The translations under genes and the position numbers were made by a program. The notes beneath the pieces are model-generated. The model saw only the letters and a program-made list of their open reading frames with translations. It was not told where the DNA came from and did not search any database. 64,000 nucleotides of DNA from a bacterium (GTDB lineage: Bacteria; UBA10199; DSSB01): positions 1 through 64,000 of the forward strand of contig DATEDP010000167.1 in NCBI GenBank assembly GCA_035281585.1. The letters are read 5' to 3'. This document shows, piece by piece, positions 1 to 8,022 of the stretch. Within the stretch, counting starts at the first letter, position 1. Each line of letters begins with the position of its first letter.

Positions 1-1
1 T

Positions 2-481
2 CTTTGGCTTTCGTTCGGCGCGACCGCCGAAGCCCGCGAAATCCTCGGCTCCAACGAAAGCGAGGCCAGGGCTTGGGCGGCCTCCCAGGGCTATCAAGCC
101 GGCCAAGCCGCCACTGGAAGCGAAGGCTGCCTCCAAGGCCACCGCTATTTGGCGATCTCGGGCAAGAGCCTCCAGATCAAGGCGGCCTTCTACAACCCGC
201 TCTACAAGACCGACAGCCAGGTGATCGCGATGGTCGATTTCGAGCCGGCGACGCCGCTCACCAAGGCCCAAGCCGAAGCCCTCGCCATCCAAGCCGCGCC
301 GATCGCGGGCACCCGGCCGCCGACCCACAAGCAGCCGATCGCGGCCGACGGCAAGCCCTGCTCGCCGCCCAACGGCGGCTATGACGGCCGCTACACCGAA
401 GACTATATCGTGGAATACTTCTACGCGCCGGACAAGGCGCGGATCGAGAAGGTTCGAGTCTACAACGACGGCATCCGCTGA
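2..481 (+). CDS. Exported hypothetical protein, 5' truncated by window edge
   Basis: The frame is open from the first bases of the window to the stop at 479-481, so the start codon lies outside. The visible protein is about 159 residues. It begins with a short hydrophobic stretch ending in GATAEA, which looks like the end of a signal peptide with an Ala-x-Ala cleavage site, so the mature protein is probably periplasmic. Two cysteines are visible, one near residue 40 and one near 120. I do not recognise a family. It converges with the lipoprotein gene that ends at the next base. Confidence 0.6.
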   Translation, partial: LWLSFGATAEAREILGSNESEARAWAASQGYQAGQAATGSEGCLQGHRYLAISGKSLQIKAAFYNPLYKTDSQVIAMVDFEPATPLTKAQAEALAIQAAPIAGTRPPTHKQPIAADGKPCSPPNGGYDGRYTEDYIVEYFYAPDKARIEKVRVYNDGIR

Positions 482-1078
482 TCAGCGCCAAGTGCAGACA
501 TAGGGCTGCATCGCCTTCTTGGTCCGCTGCATCGCCTCGCGACATTCTTGGGCCACGACGTCCCGGCCCTCGGGCGTGCCGGACTTCAGCTTCCACTCTC
601 CCACTTTTTGTTTGAGGGCCTTGGCCAGCTTAGTGTCTTGGTTCCGGGGAACTCGCTGGTTGATGCAAATCAAATATTGCGAAGTGTAGTTGTCGCATTC
701 CCAGATTCCCAAACGCTCGACCTTGAAATCCGGAAAGGCCTTCACCTTGGAGGGCGGCGGCTCCAGCGAATAGCGCGGCGGAATCGGCGGACCCCGCGGC
801 GCCAAGGGCGGCTCGGGCGGAATCGGCGGCGGATAGCGCCGGTTCAAGCCGGCCTTGGGCGGTTTGGGCGGCGGGTCCAACTTTTCGAGCTCTGGCTTCT
901 CTTCGACCGGCTCGGGGCTGGGCTGGGCTTGAGGCCCAGGGCCTTCGCTGAAGATCGTCACGATGCCAACCGGCTCCTCCGGCCGCTCAAAAATCGAGGC
1001 CGGGTCTTCCTTGCTCGCACAGGCGGCGAGGAGCAGGAGTCCGCAAAGGATCGAGGCCTGGCGCCCTGGGGAACCCAT
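482..1078 (-). CDS. Cysteine-rich lipoprotein, paralogue of the adjacent upstream gene
   Basis: This is a predicted lipoprotein of 198 residues. A hydrophobic stretch ends in the lipobox LAAC, followed by a long proline-rich linker of about 90 residues (many PPxPP repeats) and a C-terminal domain of about 75 residues with four cysteines. The C-terminal domain matches that of the gene at 1097-1672: ECD, CxN, EC and a final CTW line up. The ATG at 1078 is chosen because it puts a signal peptide at the N-terminus. AAAGGAG lies very close upstream, and a TTG at 1093 is an alternative. Function is unknown. It probably sits in an operon with its paralogue, 18 bp upstream. Confidence 0.65.
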   Translation of the reverse strand: MGSPGRQASILCGLLLLAACASKEDPASIFERPEEPVGIVTIFSEGPGPQAQPSPEPVEEKPELEKLDPPPKPPKAGLNRRYPPPIPPEPPLAPRGPPIPPRYSLEPPPSKVKAFPDFKVERLGIWECDNYTSQYLICINQRVPRNQDTKLAKALKQKVGEWKLKSGTPEGRDVVAQECREAMQRTKKAMQPYVCTWR

Positions 1079-1096
1079 GCTCCTTTGTGGCAAAAA

Positions 1097-1672
1097 TCAT
1101 TCCCAGGTGCAACCGTAAGGCGTCATAACCTGGCGAGTCCGGTCGAAGGCTCGCTGACATTCGTTGGCGGCGTCGGTGCGGCCGGCAGCGCTGGCGGCCA
1201 TCGTTTGCCAACGCCGGATATCGCTCTCCAAGCCCCGAACCAAAGGAGCCTGACGCTCGGCCGGGACGTTTTTGTTGAGGCAGCTGACGTAACGGTCGAC
1301 GAAGGTATCGCATTCGAGCAAGCCGACTCGCTCGGTCGTCGAAAGGGTGTTGACCTCGACCGCGGTCGGAGGCGGCGGTGGCGCCACCGGCACCGCGGCG
1401 GAAAGCGCGGCGCCGCGGACGTTCGGTGGAGCCGGCGGATTTGCCAGCGGGTTCGTCGCGGCGACGAGAGGCTCGGTCGGATTGAGCGCCCCCGGAGTGG
1501 CCGGCGGCGGCGTGGCACCGGGACCTGTGACCATGATCACGGTGCCGCCTTGCCGCGGTTCTCCCTTGTCCGGCGTGACCACAGCCTCCTCGCGCTTGGC
1601 GCAAGAGGAAATCGCCAGGAAAGTGGCTGCCAAGGCGAGGATTTTGAGGGTCATGCTGTCCATCACGGCCAT
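1097..1672 (-). CDS. Cysteine-rich lipoprotein, tandem paralogue
   Basis: This is a predicted lipoprotein of about 191 residues. It has a signal peptide with lipobox ISSC, a proline/alanine-rich linker and a C-terminal four-cysteine domain ending in YGCTWE. The cysteine spacing (ECD, then C about eight residues on, then EC and CTW) is shared with the downstream gene, so the two are a tandem duplication. The frame is open further upstream to 1888, but only the starts at 1672, 1663 or 1654 place the signal peptide at the N-terminus. No ribosome binding site decides among them. The role is unknown; disulphide-bonded cell-envelope protein is an inference. Confidence 0.65.
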   Translation of the reverse strand: MAVMDSMTLKILALAATFLAISSCAKREEAVVTPDKGEPRQGGTVIMVTGPGATPPPATPGALNPTEPLVAATNPLANPPAPPNVRGAALSAAVPVAPPPPPTAVEVNTLSTTERVGLLECDTFVDRYVSCLNKNVPAERQAPLVRGLESDIRRWQTMAASAAGRTDAANECQRAFDRTRQVMTPYGCTWE

Positions 1673-1802
1673 CTTGCGCCCGGTCCCGAGCGAATCCCAT
1701 CGGGCCTCGCCTGAAATTTTTCTGGGGCTTTCCCCCATCCTGCGAATATGGGTGCCAATCGCCCAAGGCTGAGCGAAAATGCCGACCCAAAGGAGGGAAA
1801 TT

Positions 1803-2231
1803 ATGAGCCCAGAATCCCGCCGCCTCGCCGGCGCCCTGCTCGTCATCCTGCCGACCGTCCTCTTCGGCGGAGCCAGTCTCCTCACCATGCTCGTCCACGA
1901 CCCGAGCTATGCGGCCAACCCCTTGCGCCAAGACTTCTTCCGGGCCGGCCATGCCCATGCCGGAGTTTATCTGGTCCTCTCGCTGGTGATCCTGCGCTAC
2001 GTCGACGAGGCCCGGCTTTCGGCCGGGGCCAAATGGTTCGCCCGCTTGGCCGCCCCGCTCGCCGCGATCTTCGTCCCGGCGGCCTTCTTTCTCTCGATGC
2101 TCTCGCCCCAGGCCCAGAAGCCGAATTCGCTGATCTACCTGGCCTATGCCGGCGGCGTCATCCTGGCGCTGGGTCTACTGGTGTTGGGAATCGGTTTGCT
2201 GAGGGCGGGAACGCCGCGTGACCTGCCTTGA
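1803..2231 (+). CDS. Four-helix integral membrane protein
   Basis: This is a 142-residue protein with four hydrophobic segments (about residues 8-30, 52-66, 76-98 and 108-133). The loop before the second helix contains RAGHAHAG, two histidines that could bind metal or haem. AGGAGG lies six bases before the ATG at 1803, which fixes the start over the in-frame ATG at 1779. It stands alone on the plus strand, divergent from the lipoprotein pair. I do not recognise a characterised family. Confidence 0.7.
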   Translation: MSPESRRLAGALLVILPTVLFGGASLLTMLVHDPSYAANPLRQDFFRAGHAHAGVYLVLSLVILRYVDEARLSAGAKWFARLAAPLAAIFVPAAFFLSMLSPQAQKPNSLIYLAYAGGVILALGLLVLGIGLLRAGTPRDLP

Positions 2232-2252
2232 TAATGAGCGAAGACCGACTAT

Positions 2253-2383
2253 TTCCCCCTTTGAAAAAGGGGGACTAAGGGGGATTTAAAGCGGTCGCCG
2301 GAAGAAAGAAGCCTCGAAATCGAGCCTCATTGCTTTGCAACGGCTCTCAAATCCCCCCTGCCCCCTTTTTCAAAGGGGGGGAA
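2253..2383. repeat. Type A palindromic element, copy 1
   Basis: The left end is CCCCCTTTGAAAAAGGGGG followed by a GGGGGATTT tract. The right end is its inverted counterpart, AATCCCCCC then CCCCCTTTTTCAAAGGGGG. The core of about 60 bases (AAAGCGGTCGC... GCAACGGCT) closely resembles the cores of the copies at 24234 (inverted) and 52685. It lies between convergent genes and could form a strong hairpin in either transcript. Confidence 0.9.
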
Positions 2384-2398
2384 GATCGTGTCAACGGT

Positions 2399-3307
2399 TT
2401 AAGGCGAGGGAACCGGTACCGCGGTCGGTGGCGGGGTCACTTTCTCGGCGGTGACGCCGAGCTGGCTTTCAAGCGGGGCCCGGTATTTCGCGTAATCCGA
2501 GCCCAGGAAATTTTGATACTGGCCCAGGACCTTGCCGCGCATCTCCGGCGTCTGCTCCTTCAAGTAGCGAAAGAGATCGCCGTCGCAGCCTTTCACCAGG
2601 AAATCGCTCATCAGCCTTTCGCCCAAGGCCCAATTGGCATTGGCGTCGCTCAAGGCGAACTTCTCGAGCTTGTCGTTCTCTTCCTGGTACTTGGCCTTGG
2701 CGTGCTCGTTATAGAGCTTGGCGGTGGATTGGTATTTGTCCAAGGCTTCAAGATATTGGGTGCGGCAAACGTTGAGCTCGGTTTTGATCGGACCGCCCTC
2801 ATTGCTCTTGATTAGATCCTCGGCGTATTTGAATTGCTCCAGCGCCAAGGCGAATTGGGTGGCGGCCTTGAAAAGCGGCGATTGGGGCAGCGTTTCGGTC
2901 GAGGTGGTTTCGGGCAAACTCTCGGGCACTCCGGTCATCCATTTTTGCCCTTGATAGAAAGCGGCCTTGGCCCGCGACAGAAAATCCAAGGAGGAGAGGA
3001 AGGCCTTGTAGAAGGATTCGTCGTTGACGTTGATGGTGATCTTGGGCGGGGGATGGGGTCCCGGATCCTTCTTTTGGCAACGGTAGAGAAAGTAGGCGGT
3101 CGCCGCGACTACCAAGGCGACGAAGATCCAAAGCAGCGCGCCGCCCGACTTGGCCGGCTTGCCCCCCTCCCCGCCGCCGCCGTCGTTTTCGCGGCGCGGC
3201 CGGCTGCCGTTGGGCGGGCGGCTCGGCGGCTTCTCGCCGGCGGGTTGGCGATCGCTCGGAGCTTGCTTCTCGGTCCTGGACGGACCGGATGGTTTCTCCT
3301 CGGCCAT
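2399..3307 (-). CDS. Single-pass membrane protein with charged low-complexity N-terminus
   Basis: This is a 302-residue protein. Residues 1-55 are charged, proline- and glycine-rich. One transmembrane helix follows at about residues 56-74, then a predominantly helical domain (about 90-285) and a short proline-rich tail. The topology suggests a cytoplasmic disordered tail and an extracytoplasmic helical domain. No known domain was recognised. It follows the modular protein gene at 3350 by 42 bp on the same strand and may be co-transcribed with it. Its terminator region is occupied by the palindromic element at 2253-2383. Confidence 0.65.
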   Translation of the reverse strand: MAEEKPSGPSRTEKQAPSDRQPAGEKPPSRPPNGSRPRRENDGGGGEGGKPAKSGGALLWIFVALVVAATAYFLYRCQKKDPGPHPPPKITINVNDESFYKAFLSSLDFLSRAKAAFYQGQKWMTGVPESLPETTSTETLPQSPLFKAATQFALALEQFKYAEDLIKSNEGGPIKTELNVCRTQYLEALDKYQSTAKLYNEHAKAKYQEENDKLEKFALSDANANWALGERLMSDFLVKGCDGDLFRYLKEQTPEMRGKVLGQYQNFLGSDYAKYRAPLESQLGVTAEKVTPPPTAVPVPSP

Positions 3308-3349
3308 TCGACAGTATTACACCCAGGCCGGCTTTTTGACAAATTTCTC

Positions 3350-4933
3350 TTATTTCTCGCCGAAGACATTGAAGAAATCGGCATCACCGCGATAGCGGCT
3401 CCAACCGGATTTATCTCCGAAAGAAAATTCTCCGAGCACCCGGTATTCCTCATCGTAGCTTTCGGGATTGAGGCGGGCGCAAGCCTCGACCCGGCAGCTG
3501 GGCGTGGCCAGCTTCATTTTTTCCAGGATCCGCACGGTTTGCGGGCTGGTGATCCGAGTGACGTTGAAGGTTTTTCCCTCGCGCCTGGCCTGGGCCGCCA
3601 ACCAAGCCAGGAAAACGCTGCCGGTGCCCGGCCGCATGGCGGGGCCGCCGGTGATCATGCTTTCCTCGAGGTCGATGAAGAAGAGCGTCACCGCCTTCGA
3701 GTCGTAATAGAGAAATGCCTTGCCCCTGGTCGGTCCTTCTTCCAGCCGGAAGTTGACCCGAGTGACGCCGGTGGGCGTGATCGGATCGCCCTGCTCGACG
3801 AGGGCTTTGCGCTCGACCTCGGCCCAAAGCGAGGACTTGTCGCGGACGGCGACGAGCCGCCGGCCCTCGAATCCCTTGTCGGCGAGCTCCAGCTCAAAGG
3901 GGTGGAATTTCCCGTCGCTCGCCGGAATGGCGGAAGGCAGCCGAAGCGCGGACATCTGCATCGGCTGCGGCTTTGCCGGCGGCGCTCCGGCCAGCGGCGG
4001 CGCGCCGTTGGCGCTGACCAGCCGGCAGGCGAACATCGCGGCCGGGCCGGGAAAATCCGCCGGCGGGCGGGATGCCCGATGGAGCCGGGCCTGGATTTCG
4101 CGGAAGCGCGGCCCCAAGATTCTCGAGGCCAAGCTCATACCCAAGCCGAAGTGGAGGGCCGAGGCGCCGGCCTCCGCGAAGGTTTCGGCGAGCGGACTCG
4201 GCGCCCGCCAGCCCAATCTTTCCTCGGCCTTGAGACCGAGCGCGGTCGCGGCCGTCAAAGTCAGGGGCAGCGGCAAGGAGGCCTTGCTTCCCGCCCAAAG
4301 ACCGCCCTTCATCGCGGCCAAGGAGAGCGCCGTCGGCCCGAATTCGCCGTGGGCCGATCCCAGCAGCGCCACTTCGGAGCCGAAGCCGGCGGCCAAAGCC
4401 GCCGAGCGCGCAAAGCGGCCCCGCGACCACCACGCCGGCGCCGCTGCGGTCAATCGGCCCAGCGCCGCCACCTGGACCGCCTTGCCGAGCAGGCCGGCCG
4501 CGAGCATCGGCGCGACGGCCTTCGGGTCGAAGGCCTGGCGATTCAGCTGCGAAACGAAGAATTCGGCCCGGGCGCCGAAGGAGCCGCGGCCTTGCGACTC
4601 TTCGAGCTTTCGCTCGAGGAGCTGGCGCCAGCGCGGCTCCAACTCGGGATTTTGCAGCCAGGCCGATAGGATAGCGGGGAGCCGGGATGCCGTCTCTCGC
4701 GCTTCCCCGCGCTCCACCGCGCGAACCGCACCGCTCCAAAACAATTCGGGATCGCGCTCCTGTTCCAGCGAAGCCAGCTCCTCCAGGTAAGGCGGGTCGA
4801 TGTCGGATTCCCCGGCTTGCTTCGCGGTCAGAGCTTGGCGGATGTATTTTGCGTGAGGACGCGCGGAGACAGGCCTGGCTTCGGAGGAAGCCGGCCCCGA
4901 AATTGGCGTTCCACTGGAGAGAGGCACACTCAT
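3350..4933 (-). CDS. Modular family protein 1 (shared hydrophobic module, GNAT-like C-terminus)
   Basis: This is a 527-residue protein. The N-terminal region has the family signature EL-x2-L-x3-[DS]-x-[DE]-LFW near residues 51-65. A hydrophobic glycine/alanine-rich module follows at about 140-300 and contains AEERLGW and LGPRF, both matched in the genes at 40103, 41996 and 49506. The C-terminal 180 residues differ from all relatives. A stretch MRPGTGSVFLAWLAAQAR followed by a short strand and helix looks like a degenerate acetyltransferase (GNAT) CoA-binding motif; this is a weak structural guess. There is no signal peptide. The start at 4933 has little ribosome binding site, and a shared promoter-like element ends 15 bases upstream. 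Function is unknown. Confidence 0.65.
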   Translation of the reverse strand: MSVPLSSGTPISGPASSEARPVSARPHAKYIRQALTAKQAGESDIDPPYLEELASLEQERDPELFWSGAVRAVERGEARETASRLPAILSAWLQNPELEPRWRQLLERKLEESQGRGSFGARAEFFVSQLNRQAFDPKAVAPMLAAGLLGKAVQVAALGRLTAAAPAWWSRGRFARSAALAAGFGSEVALLGSAHGEFGPTALSLAAMKGGLWAGSKASLPLPLTLTAATALGLKAEERLGWRAPSPLAETFAEAGASALHFGLGMSLASRILGPRFREIQARLHRASRPPADFPGPAAMFACRLVSANGAPPLAGAPPAKPQPMQMSALRLPSAIPASDGKFHPFELELADKGFEGRRLVAVRDKSSLWAEVERKALVEQGDPITPTGVTRVNFRLEEGPTRGKAFLYYDSKAVTLFFIDLEESMITGGPAMRPGTGSVFLAWLAAQARREGKTFNVTRITSPQTVRILEKMKLATPSCRVEACARLNPESYDEEYRVLGEFSFGDKSGWSRYRGDADFFNVFGEK

Positions 4934-4947
4934 CTTAACCAGTTATT

Positions 4948-4974
4948 TCATCGGGTTGGATCGGAGAAGGTTGC
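4948..4974 (-). promoter_or_regulatory. Promoter-like two-box element shared by the modular family
   Basis: On the minus strand the sequence reads GCAACCTT, 11 bases, CCCGATGA. The same arrangement and spacing occurs before the family genes at 41890 and 44512 (GCAACTTC-N11-RACGATAT) and, less exactly, at 49506. It resembles a sigma-28/FliA-type layout (TAAAGTTT-N11-GCCGATAA). Here it is only 15 bases from the ATG, so the transcript would have an almost absent leader. Inferred from comparison only. Confidence 0.35.
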
Positions 4975-4977
4975 GGA

Positions 4978-6036
4978 TCAGGGCCGGAAGGCCAGGGAAT
5001 CGGGCGAGGCGAGAATTTCGCCGTCGGCCGGGCTTTCCGGCGTGGGGAAAGGCGACCAAGGCTGGACCTCGCGGCCGAAGAGGAAAAAATCCTGGGGCCG
5101 CCGCATGTCCGTGAGGGAATCCAGGGCCCGGTGCAGGAAGTCGGGGTCGTATTGGACGCCGTTCAACAATTCGACCAGGCCCAAGAGATCGCCCTGCTCA
5201 TAGTAATTGACCGCGATGAAGTTGGGCACCTTGCGGGTCTCTTGAATGCAATCCATCGTCCGCGGGTAAAGCATCTCGAGGCGGTTGGCCCGGCCGGCGC
5301 CCTCTTCCGAAGGAAGATCCAAGGCGTTGTTGAGCCAGTGATTCATCAGCAGGAGCGGATTGCTCCGCCGGCCGCGGTTGGGCCGGCAGCCGAAATCGGC
5401 GGTCGAGTGCTGGCCGTAAGGATTGTCCGAGGCCAGCTCCCAAAGCGAATGATACCAAGCCGGCGGCGGCGCTCCCCGCTCGCCCAGGACCAGCAAGCGG
5501 GTGCCGGCCTCGATCATCTCGCCCAAGGTCGGCCAGGCCCCGCTCGGCGGATGGATGTAGGCGTAGCGCTCGAGGCCCACATCGAGAAAATCCGACTCGA
5601 TCTCGCGCGGCGAGACGTGGTCTTCGTAAAGCAGGGCCAAGACTTCGCGGGGATTTTCTTCCAAAAAGGCGCGGATGCCCCGCAGGGCTTGGCGATGGGG
5701 CGTCCGCCCCAAGTAGCAAAAGCTGTGACAGAGGGCCAGCTCGCCCTCGTCGCGGTGGACATCGAGCATCAAGGCCCGAATGCCGTCGCGAAGCTGGGCC
5801 TCGATCCCGCTCCACTGGTTGGCATTGAAGGAAATGAAACCCTCGCGCCGGGCGGCATAGGAATTATGGGTGGTGGCGAAGACCGTGCGGTCGAGCGGGC
5901 GGGAGCAAAGCTCTTCGAAGCCATTGCAAGGCCGAGGCGGCTCGGAAACCTCGGGCTCGGGCGCGCGGCAGACCGGAATCTCCTCGCAAACCAGGGACTC
6001 GGGCCGCGGCTTAGGTTGGAATCGTAGGGGGTCCAA
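4978..6036 (-). CDS. PLC-like phosphodiesterase
   Basis: This is a 352-residue protein of the PI-PLC X-domain-like superfamily. Near residue 57 it has TTHNSYA with the first catalytic histidine, then IEAQLRDGIRALMLDVH and LCHSFCYLG with the second. These motifs are typical of bacterial phosphatidylinositol-type phosphodiesterases, which cleave by acid-base catalysis with two histidines. No clear signal peptide is seen from the start used, although the N-terminal 40 residues are proline- and cysteine-containing, as in an exported linker. It overlaps the 3' end of the biotin carrier gene by 26 bp, so it is translationally coupled to the leucine-degradation operon. Its substrate is unknown. Confidence 0.75.
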   Translation of the reverse strand: MDPLRFQPKPRPESLVCEEIPVCRAPEPEVSEPPRPCNGFEELCSRPLDRTVFATTHNSYAARREGFISFNANQWSGIEAQLRDGIRALMLDVHRDEGELALCHSFCYLGRTPHRQALRGIRAFLEENPREVLALLYEDHVSPREIESDFLDVGLERYAYIHPPSGAWPTLGEMIEAGTRLLVLGERGAPPPAWYHSLWELASDNPYGQHSTADFGCRPNRGRRSNPLLLMNHWLNNALDLPSEEGAGRANRLEMLYPRTMDCIQETRKVPNFIAVNYYEQGDLLGLVELLNGVQYDPDFLHRALDSLTDMRRPQDFFLFGREVQPWSPFPTPESPADGEILASPDSLAFRP

Positions 6037-6520
6037 GATCTTCGGAGATCTCCATCAGGGCGACGTCTTGGCCGACACGCTCGCCGGCTTCAAATTGGAT
6101 TTTTCCAACCACCCCGTCCCTGGGAGCCAAGACCTTGTGCTCCATCTTCATCGCCTCAAGGACCATCAGCAGGTCGCCCTTCTTGACCGCCTCGCCCTCT
6201 CGAACCAAAACTTGGATCACCTTGCCCGGCATCGGCGAGCTCAAATCGCCGGCCTGGGCCCCGGCCTTGGCTGCCCGCCGGGTATCGGCCAATTTCAGCC
6301 GAAAGTTGCCTTTGGGCAGATGGACGTCGACGAAGCCGGCGCCCCGGTAGAAGGCGCCCTGCAGGACGTGGCCGCAGTGCCGGACGCTGAAAAAAGGCGG
6401 CTCCCAGCGCAAAATTTCGCCCGCCAGCTCGCGGTCCTGAAGCTTGAGGCGAAAGCTTGGGCCCTCGCGCTCCCATTCGGCGGCGAGGCTTTCCTCGCCC
6501 AAGAGAAATTCGGTCTTCAT
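6011..6520 (-). CDS. Biotin carboxyl carrier subunit, acyl-CoA carboxylase (split alpha C-terminus)
   Basis: This 169-residue protein ends in a biotinyl domain. The biotinylated lysine lies in EAMKMEH, and SPMPGK marks the domain start near residue 96. The first 90 residues resemble the BT linker region found between biotin carboxylase and biotinyl domains in methylcrotonyl-CoA carboxylase alpha chains. Its ATG overlaps the stop of the biotin carboxylase gene (ATGA, 6517-6520), so the two products are made together and presumably form one holoenzyme with LiuB. In most bacteria these parts are one polypeptide of about 650-670 residues, so this is a gene fission. Confidence 0.88.
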   Translation of the reverse strand: MKTEFLLGEESLAAEWEREGPSFRLKLQDRELAGEILRWEPPFFSVRHCGHVLQGAFYRGAGFVDVHLPKGNFRLKLADTRRAAKAGAQAGDLSSPMPGKVIQVLVREGEAVKKGDLLMVLEAMKMEHKVLAPRDGVVGKIQFEAGERVGQDVALMEISEDLGPPTIPT

Positions 6521-8022
6521 CGGGCGTTCCTAAATCCGTTCAACCAAGTGGAGTCGGCCCCGGTGGCCGGAGCCTGCGGGCCATTGCTAGCGGCGGCCGC
6601 GCCCTTCGCGGCCTTGCCGGCCAAGGCGGCGATGGCGAAGGCCAGATCCGGCGGCGCTTGGTTCCGGCCCCGCTTTTCCAAATAGCTCTCCAAGAGCTCG
6701 GCGACGCTGTGGGTGTGATAATGGCCCTCGACGAAGGGCTTGGCATTGAGCGTGAAGCGGAGGAAATCGAGGTTGTGCCGGGTGCCGAGCAGGACGTAAT
6801 CGCGGAGCAAGGCGTCCATCTTGGCCAAAGCCTCCTTGCGGTTGAAACCGTAAGCGATCAGCTTGGCCAGCATCGGGTCGTAGAGCGAGAGGATCGGCTT
6901 GCCCTGCTCCAGCGAGGAGTCGATGCGGAGGCCCGGCCGGCTGGGCTCGTGGAGGACGCCGACGACTCCTTCGGCCGGCAGGAACTGGTTCTCCGGGTCC
7001 TCGGCGTAGAGCCGGCACTCGATGGCGTGGCCGCGCTGGACGATCTGGTCCTGCTTGAAGGGCAGCTTGTGGCCCTCGGCGATCAGGATCTGGGCCTTGA
7101 CCAAGTCGATGCCGGTGACGAATTCGGTGATCGGGTGCTCGACTTGGAGCCGGGTGTTCACTTCCAAGAAATAAAAATGATTTTCCTCGTCGACGATGAA
7201 CTCGACCGTCCCGGCCGAGGCGTAATCGGCCTGCTTGGCGATGCGGAGGGCGGCGGCGCAGATCTCCTTGCGGAATTTTTCATCGATCGAGGGCGAAGGC
7301 GATTCCTCGATCATCTTCTGGTGGCGGCGCTGGACCGAGCACTCGCGCTCGTAGAGATGAACGAGGTTGCCCTGCTCGTCGCCCAGGATCTGGACCTCGA
7401 TGTGGCGGGGCCGCTGGAGGTACTTTTCCAAAAAGACCGTCTTGTCCTTGAAGAAGGCCAGGGCCTCGCGCTCGGCCGAGCGCGCCGCCGACTCGATCTC
7501 CTCGGGGCCGTGGACGACCCGCATCCCTTTCCCGCCGCCGCCGGCCGCGGCCTTGATGAGCAAGGGATAGCCGATCTTGGCCGCCAATTTCTTCAGGGCC
7601 TCGCCTTCGGGCAGCTCGCCTTCGTGGCCCGGCACCGCCGGCACCTTGGCTTTCTTGGCCAGCTCCTTGGAGGCGACCTTGCTGCCGAGACGGCGCATGG
7701 TGTCGGGGCTGGGCCCGATGAACTTGATGCCGGCCTTGGCGCAATCCTCGGCGAAGGGCGCATTCTCTGAAAGGAAGCCGTAACCGGGATGGATGGCCCA
7801 AACGCCGGCTTGCTTGGCGATGGCCAGGATCTTTTCGGAGTCGAGGTAGGTTTCCTTCACCTCGCTGCCGGGAAGGGCGAAAGCCTCGTCGGCCTCGCGG
7901 ACATGAAGGGCTTGGGCGTCGGGATCGGAATGAATCGCGACCGTCGCATAGCCCAACTCGCGGGCGGCGGCGATGACCCGGCGGGCGATTTCCCCTCGAT
8001 TGGCGATCAAAATCTTCTTCAC
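6517..8022 (-). CDS. Biotin carboxylase subunit, probably of methylcrotonyl-CoA carboxylase
   Basis: This 501-residue protein performs ATP-dependent carboxylation of biotin. The N-terminal KKILIANRGEIARRV, the ATP-grasp glycine loop AAAGGGGKGMR and the catalytic segment EVNTRLQVEHP are all intact. It starts with GTG at 8022, in a GTGA overlap with the stop of the hydratase gene, and ends in an ATGA overlap with the carrier gene. The last 45 residues are an Ala/Gly-rich linker where a classic alpha chain would continue into its BT domain. A reading frame runs on upstream to 9717, but that part is a shadow of the neighbouring genes. Context (liuB, liuC) assigns it to leucine/isovalerate degradation; propionyl- or acetyl-CoA specificity is less likely. 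Confidence 0.9.
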   Translation of the reverse strand: MKKILIANRGEIARRVIAAARELGYATVAIHSDPDAQALHVREADEAFALPGSEVKETYLDSEKILAIAKQAGVWAIHPGYGFLSENAPFAEDCAKAGIKFIGPSPDTMRRLGSKVASKELAKKAKVPAVPGHEGELPEGEALKKLAAKIGYPLLIKAAAGGGGKGMRVVHGPEEIESAARSAEREALAFFKDKTVFLEKYLQRPRHIEVQILGDEQGNLVHLYERECSVQRRHQKMIEESPSPSIDEKFRKEICAAALRIAKQADYASAGTVEFIVDEENHFYFLEVNTRLQVEHPITEFVTGIDLVKAQILIAEGHKLPFKQDQIVQRGHAIECRLYAEDPENQFLPAEGVVGVLHEPSRPGLRIDSSLEQGKPILSLYDPMLAKLIAYGFNRKEALAKMDALLRDYVLLGTRHNLDFLRFTLNAKPFVEGHYHTHSVAELLESYLEKRGRNQAPPDLAFAIAALAGKAAKGAAAASNGPQAPATGADSTWLNGFRNAR

